64,000 bases of DNA, taken from NCBI GenBank assembly GCA_945859605.1, contig OX243811.1, positions 37,944,392 through 38,008,391 of the forward strand. Direction: 5' to 3'. Of the stretch, positions 1 to 13,375 are shown one piece after another (position 1 is the stretch's first letter; every line of letters starts with the position of its first letter). Under the pieces are notes generated by a model, which worked only from the letters and a program-made list of their open reading frames with translations, did no database searches and was not told the DNA's origin. The translations under genes were made by a program, and so were the position numbers. The stretch is from Lumbricus rubellus (taxonomy: Eukaryota > Annelida > Clitellata > Crassiclitellata > Lumbricidae).

Positions 1-99
1 AAAGTACATTTGGGAGCCTTAGCCCAGAAACCCCCCAAATTCGTCCATGCTCCAGAGTATCTTATAGATACCTGTTTATTTCTTAAGTTTAACCATTAC

Positions 100-1407
<1,308 letters not shown>

Positions 1408-2134
1408 TTACTTTAACATCGTAAAATATTAAAATCATATGTTTAAATTAAAGCCTTGGATAATGAATAGTAGACAAAATCGGTGTAATTGCAGTATTGG
1501 GGACTAAAGCATACGCACTATCTTTGGATAGTGTCTAATGACGATGTAAGCCCAACACTAACTCTAACCGACCATCACGACGCCTAAGCTGATCCTGAGG
1601 GACCCTCACGACGCCTGACCTGACCCTAGCAAACACACACGGTCCCCGATACTGCAATGACGCCACAAAATCAATCAAAATGTCAAACAAAGTTGAAAAA
1701 TCAGGCCATAATACAATTTGAAAAACTTAAAAACATCGGAAATTGAAATGTTTGCGGTAACGATTACAATAGTCTAAACATGATGGCTATACATTGCAAA
1801 ATTACAATAACAATGACCATTTCTGTTAATGAACTTCAACAGATATATTGTGGCAGCTCAGAAGTCTACGATTAACATATTTGACCAGAATCGTCTGTCC
1901 GTAAATCTTCAATTGAATACCAGTACACTTGCACACGGAGTCGCTAAGCACCGGCACACGGGGGAGAAAACGCCGTTTCTGCGGTTATTTAAGACAAATC
2001 AACTTAAAATGCTCATTAAAAGATTAATAACTCTCTCGCACATTAACGGCTTTTCCCAAATTCGGCTGGTATGGTCATGGAATTGGATGATTGAGGATAA
2101 AAATGTCACAACGAAAACGAAAAATGTCACTCAC

Positions 2135-2159
2135 CCTCTTCAGCTAGAGTAAAAGGAAG
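2135..2159 (-). promoter_or_regulatory. RPS15A: RPS15A noncoding first exon with 5' terminal oligopyrimidine start
   Basis: On the minus strand the sequence from 2159 reads CTTCCTTTTACTC, a 5'-TOP type transcription start, followed by a short leader ending at a perfect GTGAGT donor (2134-2129). The downstream acceptor at 1384-1383 would place it in front of the RPS15A ATG exon. TOP starts and short noncoding first exons are usual for ribosomal protein genes and couple translation to growth signalling. About 50 bases upstream (about 2203-2212 on the plus strand) lies an ETS-like TTCCGCCGGAA. The exact start base is inferred. Confidence 0.75.
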
Positions 2160-2449
2160 AGTCTTGTTCTGGTTCTTTGAGCCATGCTTCCACTATTAAA
2201 ACTTCCGCCGGAATATTTTGTAGCGCCTTCATATCTCAAATCAAGCTTCAAATCCATATTATGTGCAGTTGGCAATGACAGTTCTGTGGATTTGATTTGA
2301 TTATATGAACCATAGCATAAAGTCTAATAATATTGTGGCTAAACGTTTAAACCTTAGTTTCGTTGCACTTTGACCATTTTCTGTTATTTTGTCTATTTTT
2401 ATGGCTGAGATGAGTTAAAAGTCATATTACGACTGCGAACCTTTGAGTT

Positions 2450-2475
2450 AAGATAAGATAAGATAAGAATATTCT
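2450..2475 (+). repeat. Short AGATA/AGATAAG repeat between RPS15A and CAMLG
   Basis: Four tandem AAGAT-type units within the 0.9-kb interval separating the divergent RPS15A and CAMLG genes. They create GATAAG motifs, which could bind GATA factors, but nothing else supports regulation. The rest of 2160-3060 is unremarkable AT-rich DNA. Confidence 0.4.
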
Positions 2476-3062
2476 TTAATATACCAAATGCTATCCGCAT
2501 TTTGGTGTACATACATGGTATAATAAACAAACGTCATAATTTATATATCCAATCAATGTGACAATGTCAAAATGTTTTCAAATAGCACAAAATTCTATAG
2601 GTTCAAAATGCAATATAAATTTTTTTCTTTAAAATAAAAAATTGTGTTCTATTAATGACCAACAATTCATGCTGCACTTTGGTTTATATGGTATTACATT
2701 CAAATATTACCCGGGTTTTAATAACAAATTACAATACAATACACTTAGGCCCTATGCATTTGTAACGCTCTTTAACAAAACACGTCTTGCACCAAAGCGC
2801 GCCTAATTATATCATGTGAAAATGAAACAGAAATACGGCTGATTCGGCCTACAGCAGTTAGGCCTATCTCTCAGCAAGGGTCGTCGATCTAGGAGGCCCG
2901 ATGGCTTGCCTTCTCGAACTGCTCATTTCACGACTTTTGGGCTACTTTGTGACGTGTTCTTTCGATAGCGCATTTCTGAAGTCTGACAACCCCAGACTAG
3001 TCACAACGTACTGTGAATATTTTGTTTTGCACTATTATTTTGTTTCGAGCAAATTTAAAAAT

Positions 3063-6000
3063 ATGTCGGCGGCCGAACTTCGGGAACGAAGAAGAGCGAA
3101 GATTCTGATGGGTTCTGAGGAAAGGATGAAAAGAGTGATGGGAGCGTTGCCTAAGGAGTCGGGTACGGCTATGAGCGATAATAAGAGTAGAGCAGACGTC
3201 TGAAAAATAATTTCAATTTATAACGTTTGTGTCAATTCGACAGCGTTTATTTTAATGTTTTCGCATATTTTTGCTCGTTTAAATTATTGCTGATGGTATA
3301 CATGGGGCTATATATCCTATTGACGCGGTGTATATGTTCGAAGACAATTTATAACATAATATAGATGGTTTGCGTTTTAAATTGAGCGATGCAGAAACGT
3401 ACAAACCTTAAAAATTGCCGGCTGTTAAATTAACGTGGTTCATTCACCAGCTGGGTGGGGGTGATAAAACGTATCAAAATTATATTGGGCACCTGCTTGA
3501 TGAATATTACATTGAATGCGATTATGCATTAACGCTTCTTTTTAGTGAGCTCGGGCGGGCCACTTGATATCACTCTGCGGGCCGTATTCGGCCGTCGAGC
3601 CGCAGGTTGGACAGCCCTGCTCTGATGTATATAGCAAAGGTGTAACTGACCAACACAGTAGTGGTAACAATTTCATCCTCATAAAATAATGCTTTCATCA
3701 TGCAAAAATTTAAGTGTAGGACTAAAGTAATGATCATGATCACAATACATAGTTTTGCCTGTGAATTATACGTAACTTACATCAATTGACATTATGTGTA
3801 TATGGAATCTAAACATTTGAACCATGCTGTTTATAAATTTTTCCAAAATGTGCTGATCAAATGTCTTGCAGACGAAACAGCCACACCGAAAGCAAGTTCA
3901 ACGTTGGACCAGTCAAACGAGTTTCCCTGCACGAGTGAGCTAGCGGATGGAGCTAACAAATTCCCAGACGGTATTTCCATGTGCCAGACAACAGACTGCT
4001 CGGACAAATCGGTTAGTAATGCAAGACAAATTGGTGATAATGAAACGCACACTGGTGAGATTCCTGAGCCAAACAATATTCCAGTCTCAGACTACAGCGA
4101 TCCAGCGTCGACTGCAGAGGCAGAGGTTGATGATGAAGACATTCAGGCATCGCAAACAGCTGATGGTTCTCCTGCATCAGTTAGCACGTTTCGTACTTTC
4201 ATCTGGTTGCTCGCTGGTATCGTGGTGCGCCTTGCAATAACGTCCCGTTTCGCCACTTACATTCAGGTAACTTTTCTTCTGATTTACTAAGATTTTCTGT
4301 TGATAAAGATCTATTCATCTAAATATGTTTTATTGCGACTTTTTTTTTAAAGGAATACTTCCAAAGATGGCATCATTGTTACCATCATTCATTCATGCTA
4401 TTTCTTCATGCAGTATATTGATGTAGATCCTCTTTGGACATCTCGATTCATTCACAAGCCTTCTGCTCTCATCATCAGCACCAGTACTCACAGAATATCT
4501 TGCTCTTTATTTTTCCTACTTGTTTATTATTGCAACATTATAGTCATAGTAAATGTCAAACAAGTAATAAATGTTTTTTTCTATTGTCATTCTCAGTGCT
4601 GGATTTAGTCTTAAACCAAGCAAGCCATATCCTAGGACCTTGTGCTACCAGACGTTACATTTGGAAAAAGATTCTTGTCTCTCACATTCAAAAACTCGCA
4701 AATATAAATCATATAAAAAGGTGCACAAAATTAATTTTTTAAATTTCGAAAATATTTATTCCAGTGGAGTTTGAACTCGTAAAACTGACACTAAATATGC
4801 CCATGAAGATATCCCATCAGGGTGCAGTTTAAGAAAATTTAATGTGCTAATAGGCTAAGAAAAACTTTGAACAGTGGAAGACTCTGTATGAAAAATATGC
4901 TCCATTTCATCAAAGCAATTATTTTAAAGTCAGTTCTGTTCTGTTTGTCATTTCAGACGATGGTTTATCCTTTCATCGCAATTGAAATTTCAATTTATGG
5001 CGCACAGTACGCACTTGGCATAGTAAGTCTTTCATAAATAAATTATTGCAAGTAAACTATATACATTACTTGTTGTTAAGTCTGGGAAAATTGCCTTTGG
5101 TACCCGAGACATCCACGGAAATTAGCTTGATGAAAGTGGACACTGTTACTTTTGTCTGCTCTTGCACTGTGTAGAATAAGTTCCCTTGAGACTTGTAAAA
5201 ATGCTCCGGAGAGAAAGAAAACATCCTGGAACGTCTTGATTCCATGAAGATTATTTATGGCAAAGTAAAACGCTGTTAGGACTTTAACAGTTGCTTCATT
5301 TGTTTATTTTATTTGGTCTGTCTGTGGTTTCTATTTATCAAGCACTGGTCAGTATCTAGTGCACAAGCATTGCAATGAATTTGTTTTATACATATGAATT
5401 TAGAAGGATATGCCCGTGGGTAATGCATATCAATATAATATAATGAATTATTATTAATCGTAGACCTGTATAAAAATGTAAATAAGTATATTTGCAATAT
5501 TAAATTATGTTAAATAGGCAGAGTCGCTTCAAGGTCGTCGTAGTCCTGGACATTCTCGCATGCATGGGCGGAGTTTATCAGGGGCTACGGGGAGCTAAGC
5601 CCCCCCAAGAAGGCCCAGATTCAGCTTTTTACCATGTAAATTATATCTTTTTCCGGGCTTAACCCCCTAAGATGTCATTAGCCCCTCCAAGAACGGAAAC
5701 CAAACTCCGCCCATGCTCGCATGCGTTGGCCCAACTGCCAGTTCTGTGCTTAAGAGCTAAACGCATTCACGTTATTTCTTGATGCTTAATGGGGAATGTC
5801 ATTTGTGGACATTATAGGTGATTTTGCTAAGTTAAAGAGCCACAAAGGTAATTTTTGACATTTGTGGAACCCTATAAAGTTTGTAGTCTGTTTTCTAGAT
5901 TCAAGTCTGTTTTTTGTAGCATAAATTGTACTTATTTTGTGAGATGCTAGAAAAAGATTCACTATATAATATTGAGCGTCTGATTGATTACTAAGGTTTT

Positions 6001-6198
6001 GATGAATAATTGTTTTGTTAGGATGTAACTGGAGGCAGTATGCTCAAGAGTGGTATCTGGATCTCGCTCCTTCATCTCGTTGGAATCGATCGGAACCTGA
6101 TCGATTCGTACGGACAGATCATGGGATGCGTCTATTCAACCGTCGACGACTTTGCTCTCTATCTCTTTGCATTTGTCTTGACGCATGTCATCGTATAG
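3063..6198 (+). CDS. CAMLG: CAML, calcium-modulating cyclophilin ligand (GET2-like receptor subunit), four exons
   Basis: CAML is the ER-membrane partner of WRB/GET1 that receives tail-anchored proteins from TRC40/GET3. Exon 1 (3063-3162) codes MSAAELRERRRAKILMGSEE, matching the basic N-terminal helix that docks the ATPase. Exon 2 (3872-4266) is a long acidic S/T/E/D linker leading into a first membrane segment (FIWLLAGIVVRLAI). Exon 3 (4957-5022, 22 codons) and exon 4 (6022-6198) give two more hydrophobic segments, ending VLTHVIV and a TAG stop. Phases are 1, 0, 0. The predicted length is about 245 residues against roughly 296 in human, the difference being in the linker. The exon 1 donor is the least certain: GTACGG at 3163 is preferred, GTAGAG at 3187 is an in-phase alternative. 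An in-frame ATG at 2901 exists, but the family start is at 3063. AATAAA at 6681 may be the poly(A) signal. Confidence 0.9.
3540..3628. repeat. Short hAT-like element remnant in CAMLG intron 1
   Basis: The GC-rich stretch contains GGCCGTATTCGGCCGTCGAG and ends CAGGTTGGACAGCCCTG, the type of end seen on hAT family elements. Only one end is recognisable and no duplication was found. Confidence 0.35.
5563..5715. mobile_element. hAT-type MITE (CATGGGCGGAGTTT ends) with 8-bp target duplication, CAMLG intron 3
   Basis: Starts CATGGGCGGAGTTT and ends with its exact reverse complement. It is flanked by a perfect 8-bp duplication, CTCGCATG, at 5555-5562 and 5716-5723. The 153-bp body is C/G-run rich and has no coding capacity. 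A related copy lies at 7876-8200. Confidence 0.85.
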
Positions 6199-7867
6199 CT
6201 CAGCTTTTCGTCTTATTGAATATTGTGCCAGGAAATTTATCTGTACAATCTAATATAATTTAATATCTGGACAGTTTTTGTTAGGTATTTATTGTTATTT
6301 CTTGTTACATAATCTGATGTAGTAGGCTTGAAACTTCAATAGAATCGGACTGTTTGAGTAAATTAAATCCTGGCTGGTAATTATTTCCTTGCTGCCATTA
6401 TCTTCTGTAATGCAAGTCATATGATCTTGAAACTTCTATAGTGCTTCGGTCTACCTTTGTCTTATTTGAGTTGTTGTATGAAGTTCCTGGATGTTTATAT
6501 AGAGCCTTCATAGAACCTTGTCATTTCTGTGCTTCCATGAAGCAATCGTTCAAGCATGGAGCTGCGAGGTCTGTCAGATTCGCTTGAGGAACATTCAATA
6601 CCATAACCTGGGTTGGTACTTTCAAAGGATGGCAAAACTTAAGTATTAAAAAAAATTGTTTATGGAGTATTTATACTTGCAATAAAGGTTTATGGTAGCA
6701 GGCTATTGTGGCAGGCAAGCCACAAAGCTTGAGTAGATTGCATCAATACGTAGACTCAATCCAATGCCAGGTGACGCCTGCTATACAATTTCAGAAGGTT
6801 GCATTATGGTCATGTGAGTTATTTAGCAGGTCGAAGAAATTAAATGTAAAGAATATATTAAAAATTCCAAAGAATTTTTGGCAGGTCATGACTCGTGAGG
6901 AAAAGTCGACTATTTCCGGCAGTGGGTAGGCCCCTACTCACCTCAAAATTTACCAGTACAGCCCTGCACATAATGGCTTGATTTCTCAATTATATTTAAA
7001 TATGACAAGGTCAGCTGCAAGGCTCATAAAACCGAATGAAGAGGCGTTGCAACTGGTGCAAGATGGTGGAAATTTGGTTGTGTGGACAGTTCTTGAAGAA
7101 AGAATTGACAGAAAGTCCAAGACAAATATGATGCTGGACTGGAATCTGGATGATGGGCGAAAGAAACGGACGAAACATAATGTTGGCGCCTGTGCAGTGT
7201 GCACTATAGACCCTAATCAGATGCAAAATAATAATGGTTGTCATAATTCTAAGGTCTCAGTTGGATAGTTGAGGTTCGACACCTATCGAATGAATGAGCA
7301 ACTGACATAATTATTATGTAATGTCTAAAACTGCTTGGCCACCTCCTTTGACTATCATCGCATAACAACGCCGATACAATTTAACTAGAAGTTCTAATTT
7401 ACTCGGAGCTAAACTGAAAGTAGCAATAATTAAGGTGCGTTGACCAGTAGGCCTATGCTAACACCAACCCCCTCCGAACAAACGCTCCACTCTTCGATGA
7501 ATCGCTCCAGAATCAAACACTGACACTGAAGACAGAACCAGATTGTACGGGTTGTGTCTATAATTTCCAGCCTTTCGTTTCGATCTGAGGCTCCCTTCAC
7601 AACTGAACTGGGAGAACAAACGCCCCGTTCTGGCCAACGGGTTAAGGATTGCAGGCCCTTATAGGCCTATCATCGGAAGTCAACCCTGCTACTGCCCCAT
7701 TTAGGCCTATGTGTAAAATGCTGAATCCCCGCAAGATATTCTTTTACCATGTGAGTGGAATGATCTCGTATGTAGTAACCCCGCTTCTGGCAACTCCACT
7801 GACCACTGGTAGGTCTAGATGCCACCAGCAGCAGAAGTAGGCCTAAGCCAAAAATAAAACCGATCTA
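6199..7867. other. CAMLG 3' flank, no gene recognised
   Basis: AT-rich 3' UTR/flank followed by unique-looking DNA. Short open frames (for example 6978-7268) have no recognisable domain and no convincing splice context. From about 7440 onward TAGGCCTA-type octamers become frequent. Confidence 0.5.
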
Positions 7868-7875
7868 CCGTCATC

Positions 7876-8200
7876 CATGGACGGAGTTTATCAGGGACTA
7901 GGGGGCTAAGGCCCCCCAGGCTCATATTAATTTTTGCCGTGAAAATGGTAGTTTTTCACGGTATTAGTCCCCACCCCCAAGAAAGCCCTAGAATTAAACA
8001 TTCTGGGCCGTGAAAAATGACTCATTTTCACGAAACTTCAATCGAATGACTAAAAAAATCAACTTTTTGGCTGGAAAAATAGTATAGGCCTACTATGTTT
8101 TCACGTCGGCGCCGCTCGTTCGGGTCCAAATCTCCGGTCCAAAGATCAAGTTATTTTTACATTCCCCCCTCCCAACAACGAAAACCGAACTCCCCTCATG
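7876..8200. mobile_element. hAT-type MITE, larger relative of 5563-5715
   Basis: Begins CATGGACGGAGTTTATCAGG, near-identical to the start of the 5563 element, and ends CCGAACTCCCCTCATG. It is flanked by CCGTCATC (7868-7875) and CCGTCATT (8201-8208), a 7/8 target-site duplication. It has no coding capacity. The palindromic interior includes GGCCCCCC and CCCCACCCCC runs. Confidence 0.8.
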
Positions 8201-8208
8201 CCGTCATT

Positions 8209-10400
8209 AGTCATTCCTTCAAAGAGCACTACAGATTATAAAGACAAACACAATCAAACAGCCAACGCTCAATTTTGTGCGCGTCTGGAGTGGCCGAAGT
8301 TAAATTAGGCCCTATTGCCTATTGGGGAAATTATTTGGCCAATTAATTGCATTATAAATAGTTTACCAGACACCGATTCAGTTTTCAGATGACGCAATAC
8401 AATACAACAATACAATACGAACGAATTTTGATGGGCCATCTATAATAATTATAATAATTATTGCGTTTCTGTCAAAGATCAGAAGTACGCTCAAGCCTCA
8501 ATGACGCACATGCAATTAATTGGCTATAATAGCAGAGCAATAATAATATTATAATAGACCTAGTGTGCGAAGAATATTAATTATGCCCACATTCCCCCAC
8601 AGTTACCGCCTCGATCGGACGAGAAGAGAACCCGCAGCGGACTGTCCGCATTACAGACGGACTGCTCTAATTAGTCGATCGGCCACCGTAGGGTAGGCCT
8701 ATGTATACGTGCCACTCGGTGAATGGTGATCACGTAGAAGAGCAGCTTGGGGGTAGCCTGACTCTGCCTGAGAGATGCTACTTAATATGTTTATGATGGC
8801 GAAGCAGAATGATTCCTGACGTCACGCGACCCGGATAGGCCTACATGGAACGAAGCAACGGGAGTGACATAGGCCTGCTGCGATATATCTAAGAAGATGT
8901 TGCCAGACACCTTTAGGGGAGAACCAATTATATTTGATTAGTTTGAATTTTATTATTATATACCCTCGTGTCATCCACCCGGCTCGACATGACATCTGAA
9001 TCAGTAGGGTAGAGGGGGTAAACGTACACCCTTCTCCGTGCACCATATCCCTCTGTGCTATGTAGTGAACAGTTTGACTGTTGTGAGGTCTTTTAGTTGT
9101 AACTTTTTATTGAGAGAATGGTCAGCCATTTGTGTCTTGAAACTTTTGATGGTTTGTTTGTTTTGTGTTTTGAATAACATTCAATTAGGGCCTACGGTAA
9201 CCAATGACCATGTTTCCTTGTAGGAGTCTGCTGTCACTTTGCAGCATTAATTATGTCAAAATGCTAGACATTAATACAAAAATTAATAGGGTCTATATGT
9301 TGAAAGTATAGGTCTACCATTATAGCCTATGTTGCCCCATTTGCATGAATTACTGTGCACAATAAATCTGGCTTTAATTAGGCCAAGCATGTAAATTTTC
9401 ATGATATAGCAATTCTCACAGGGTAGCGCCAAACGGGGAAAAACGCCCCTATAGAATGCCTTGTCGGGGGCATTAATAACACCCTTCAACTTGTATTTGA
9501 TTTTGTTAGTGTCATTTTTTCTTGTGTTGAAAAGAATAAAAAGGCAGTCATAAGTATCATCAGATTCAAATAGAGCACTGTACGTCTTTAAAGTGCTTTA
9601 GGCATTGGAGGTCACATAATTTATAAGAAAATACAAATTGGGTAACAAAGGTCGTTGCCGCGTTTGGTCCCTCGATCGCCTGGGGGAAAGATCGAGACAC
9701 CTTGTGTTTTATTATTTTTTAAATGTCAGCCTTTTTGGAAATTTATTGAACACAGCAGTTAGGCCTATATCTTATTTGGGATATTCAGCACTAGATCCTA
9801 AATTAATTTCAAGCTTGAATATTATTGCTTAAGTTGCAAATTAGCAAAAACCGTTAAAGGAAGCGTTTTGCCTTCTCTAGTCCTCGCATGTCATCGATTT
9901 GACTTCTCATAGCGTATAGGCCTACAGGCCTATTGTCCACTTAGGAAATAACCTCGTTTTCCATGTAGGCCCTAAGCCAAGTTAATTTATACCAGTGCAC
10001 TAGAATGTTTATGTCGTAATTGTCCACTGCAGCCCTCATCTGTTCCGTTGGCGGCTCCAGGGTTGCCTGCGTGGGTTGGGGAGCATAACCAAAGAGTAGT
10101 CGCAGTGGAAACACATTCTGTCAGTTCAGCCGTCTATTGCTGTCAAAGGAAACTTTCCAATATGAAAAACCGTTATAAGAAAACGTAGCCGAACCCAGTC
10201 ATGCACTTCTGCCACATAAATACGCCCTCAAGCAGGTGCTCGCCATTAGCGCGTTCTACAAGCGAACTATAGTCACAAAAGCACGTGCCCTCATCTTAGC
10301 ATATAATGTGAACCACGTGTGGCATGAAAACAAGTGGTCGGTCGTCAGAATGATGACAGCCGCCAACCTATAGGCCTACGTGTGTCAGTCCATGATCTGT
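8209..10400. other. Gene-free stretch with TAGGCCTA octamers
   Basis: No ORF here shows a recognisable domain, and I see no exon with family similarity. TAGGCCTA and one-off variants recur (for example 8694, 8837, 9755, 9917). The rest is ordinary AT-rich sequence. Confidence 0.5.
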
Positions 10401-10423
10401 CTGTGTGTATGTGTGTGTGTGTG

Positions 10424-10438
10424 TGTCTGTCTTGTCTG

Positions 10439-10536
<98 letters not shown>
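10424..10536 (+). repeat. (CTGT)n microsatellite
   Basis: About 25 uninterrupted CTGT units after a shorter GT-rich lead-in at about 10397. It produces shadow frames of repeated CLSV on the plus strand that are not genes. Confidence 0.95.
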
Positions 10537-10537
<1 letters not shown>

Positions 10538-11439
10538 CGACTCTGTCGTCTGCTCGTGAGCTTATGGCTGTAAAGGAAGGTTATTCAGACTATTCTAAGG
10601 CACACGTGAAACTCTCTAGATTTTCTAGATATTGATCCATATGGGAATTAAGAGGGTGTCACGATGAGTCGATCTGGTTTTCATTGATTGATTACACTGA
10701 CCGTCGATTGGGGGCGCCAGAGGAAAGCAATTAAAATGGTCAGAGGCGTAGCGACCGCCCTCCGTACCCTCCGACCGAAGGGGGCCCCCGCAAGGAAGGG
10801 GCCCCTAAAGTGCCAAAAAATGAAAGGTGTGACTATAGGTGATTGACATCTATTGAAGCCATTGCACAATCCGTGTGAGTTTTACTGACAAAACCGTGAA
10901 GTAATTTCAAGTAAATACAGAATAGGCCTACAATACATGTACATTGTAGGCCTATGTATATTTATAATATGAACCCTGTATTTTGCATAAAATAAATGCC
11001 GCATCCCGGTGTCTGCATTGTAAGGGGTCCCGCCGGCCTGGACATTATGCTCGGAGAGTCCACCATTCATTGTTGCTACGGCCCTGAAAATGGTGCAGGA
11101 GGAGGAACGTCCTTTCCCGATGTATACAATGGCTCTAACTTTGTCCCTCGAAAACAATGCGACTGTTTTGCCATGAAGTTCAACCGGTCTGTCCACTCTG
11201 CCTCCGCAGAGCTATTGGTTGAAAGTTGAAACTATCTTCCATTAAGGAAACATTCTCGTCAGATGTCGACTTTCTCCACAGCAGCTGCCAATTACGATTG
11301 CTACAGCTTCACTCTGGCTTCATTTTATTCGTTTAGTCTTTTAGTTTGTTCAGTCTATAGGATATATGTGATTCCTCCTTACGTATTCCCCAAGCATAAT
11401 TATAATTATGTTATAATATATTAAATGTACAATATGATA

Positions 11440-11537
<98 letters not shown>

Positions 11538-12662
11538 GGCATCACTTGTCCGTCAGCCAGTCAACCATTGAAGTATGCCTAGTCAACCAAGGCGCAGTCC
11601 CTGGTTGTCCGTCTCAATGTCAACGTGCTACTGTCTGTGTGTAGGCCTACATTATGTTTTGATCCTCCACCTTCAAATAGGCTTAGCCTATACCGGCTTA
11701 ATTACGAACAAACGAACCATTCTTTATCTACTTTCAACCGGTACACTACAGGGAGACAGTATACGGCTTCGTCGATGTTATAGGCTTTATAATATAGGCG
11801 CTCTTGACAGGCATTCATTGAAACGCGGTTCAACGAACGACAAAAGGATAAATCGTACGCAAACAGACAACGACCTCAATGAATTCCTTTCAAGTGCTGC
11901 TTGACAATTCATCATCTCACCAGCAGCTATTCAGAAGCGATTCGACAGTTATTATTATATTCATGCGCGTCGTCTGAGTTGCACGGACTCCTTCTGAATA
12001 GCTTTGGCGACAAAATTCTGCACCGGTAGCATATAGGCATTCCCTACCCGGTTTCATAGCATTGGCAGCCATAACGCCTTCTCATTGGTTGGTTCCAGAT
12101 AATGAATATTCATAACCACTGACGCGTCACGACTTTCTGTGCCTATAGTAGGCTACAGGTCTATTCATTGTGAAGAGAAAAAGTGTTTGCCATGCAGATA
12201 TAATTTATTTTATTATAGGCCTACTAGGTCTATCATCACCGTCGTCTTCCACTCTTCCTTATTCAATCATTAATTCATTTAGGAATTCGAATAGCGCCCC
12301 TCAAGAAGTCTACTCAAAGGCGCTCCCAGTTAACCACGGTGATAGAAAAACGTTTTTAAGGAGCCTGTAAAACACTGATGAGTCAATCCTAAACTCGATC
12401 CTAGGTAACAAACGTATCTCAAACGGGAGACCATTCCAGACAGATGGACTTCTACAACTGAGAGAGCACGACGCTGACAGGTTGAGATTTCAACACGCGG
12501 GATCAAAGGCTTCCCGTTAGTGGCAGAGCGAATGACTCTGCGAGCCCGACAGGTAGGCCTAAACAAAATGATATTGGAGAGCAGAGCTCACATAAATAGA
12601 TCGGAGCGTAGGCTATCCAAGGAGACAACGCCTATAGTAGGTATATCATCACCGTCGCCTTA
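10537..12662. other. Gene-poor stretch
   Basis: No recognised gene. Contents are the (AT)n tract, TAGGCCTA octamers and two short open frames around 10882-11229 without a recognisable domain. At 12290-12560 there is degraded sequence starting near AGGCGCTCCCAGT, a motif shared with 16461, probably part of an unclassified dispersed repeat. Confidence 0.45.
11442..11535. repeat. (AT)n microsatellite, about 47 units
   Basis: Uninterrupted alternating AT of more than 90 bp. It is self-complementary and so can extrude as a cruciform. Confidence 0.95.
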
Positions 12663-12732
12663 GCTGGCTCTCTGTCTCACTGCAGCGCATCAAATCTGTA
12701 TTCGATGCGCTGCAGTGAGACAGAGAGCCAGC
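12663..12732. other. Perfect 29-bp inverted repeat with 12-nt loop
   Basis: Arms 12663-12691 and 12704-12732 are exact reverse complements (outer end GCTGGCTCTCTGTCTCACTG), separated by a 12-base loop. A transcript would fold into an uninterrupted 29-bp stem. It could be a pair of MITE ends, a recent inverted duplication or a small-RNA precursor. Perfect pairing is atypical of animal microRNA precursors, which usually carry bulges. Confidence 0.85.
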
Positions 12733-13337
12733 GTAGGGTACCATGCATGTAGACCTAGGATGAAACAGGCAAATTTATGACTGCAAAGCGAGGAACACGG
12801 TCTATAATAGTCGTACTATCAATTATTGAGGCAAATCAAGGACTTCAATATAGACATCGTCATGATTCGTCATCATCGTTAAGGTATTGGGTTGTATTGC
12901 ATTTGATGTCAGTCTATTTAGGTCTTTTAAGACATGTTACGGAACAAACTATAGCCTACTCAAGGGGCAAAATATCTGGCAGACTGGCAATAATTTCTAT
13001 AGGTTGCCCATAGTGGAAGGTCCTATAGGTATAGCCTATAAAGTAAAACCCAAAGTAGGCCTATAGGTTATTAGGCATATGGCCTACACGAACTTCTGTA
13101 GATATAAAACTTAAACGCAATTAAAACCAAGACTATAGTTTGTGTTGTAGTGGTATAGGCCTACGTTTGTGTCTCATGTGCTGTCGGGCATAACATTGGG
13201 TTTCACGTCTATTTATTATTATACAGACATCCCTATTGCTTAAATAATGCGTAGTCCCATACTATGCACCCTGACAAGCACATAATTATATAGGCCTACA
13301 CGATTGTTAAATGTTCCGGGCTATAGGCCTAAGCAAG

Positions 13338-13375
<38 letters not shown>

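Noticed and set aside
3796..3871. In-frame extension upstream of CAMLG exon 2, which would give a separate 164-residue protein
   Set aside because: The acceptor TCTTGCAG at 3871 and homology show that the part before 3872 is intron; the frame is exon 2 plus chance sequence at both ends.
10742..10815. Possible MITE starting CAGAGGCGTAGCGACCGCCC
   Set aside because: hAT-like left end only; no matching right end or target duplication found.
10882..11229. Open frames on both strands of about 100 and 77 residues
   Set aside because: Mutually overlapping, no domain or splice context; possibly repeat-derived.
12330..12566. 78-residue minus-strand open frame
   Set aside because: Looks like part of a degraded dispersed repeat (AGGCGCTCCCAGT motif also at 16461); no functional domain I can name.
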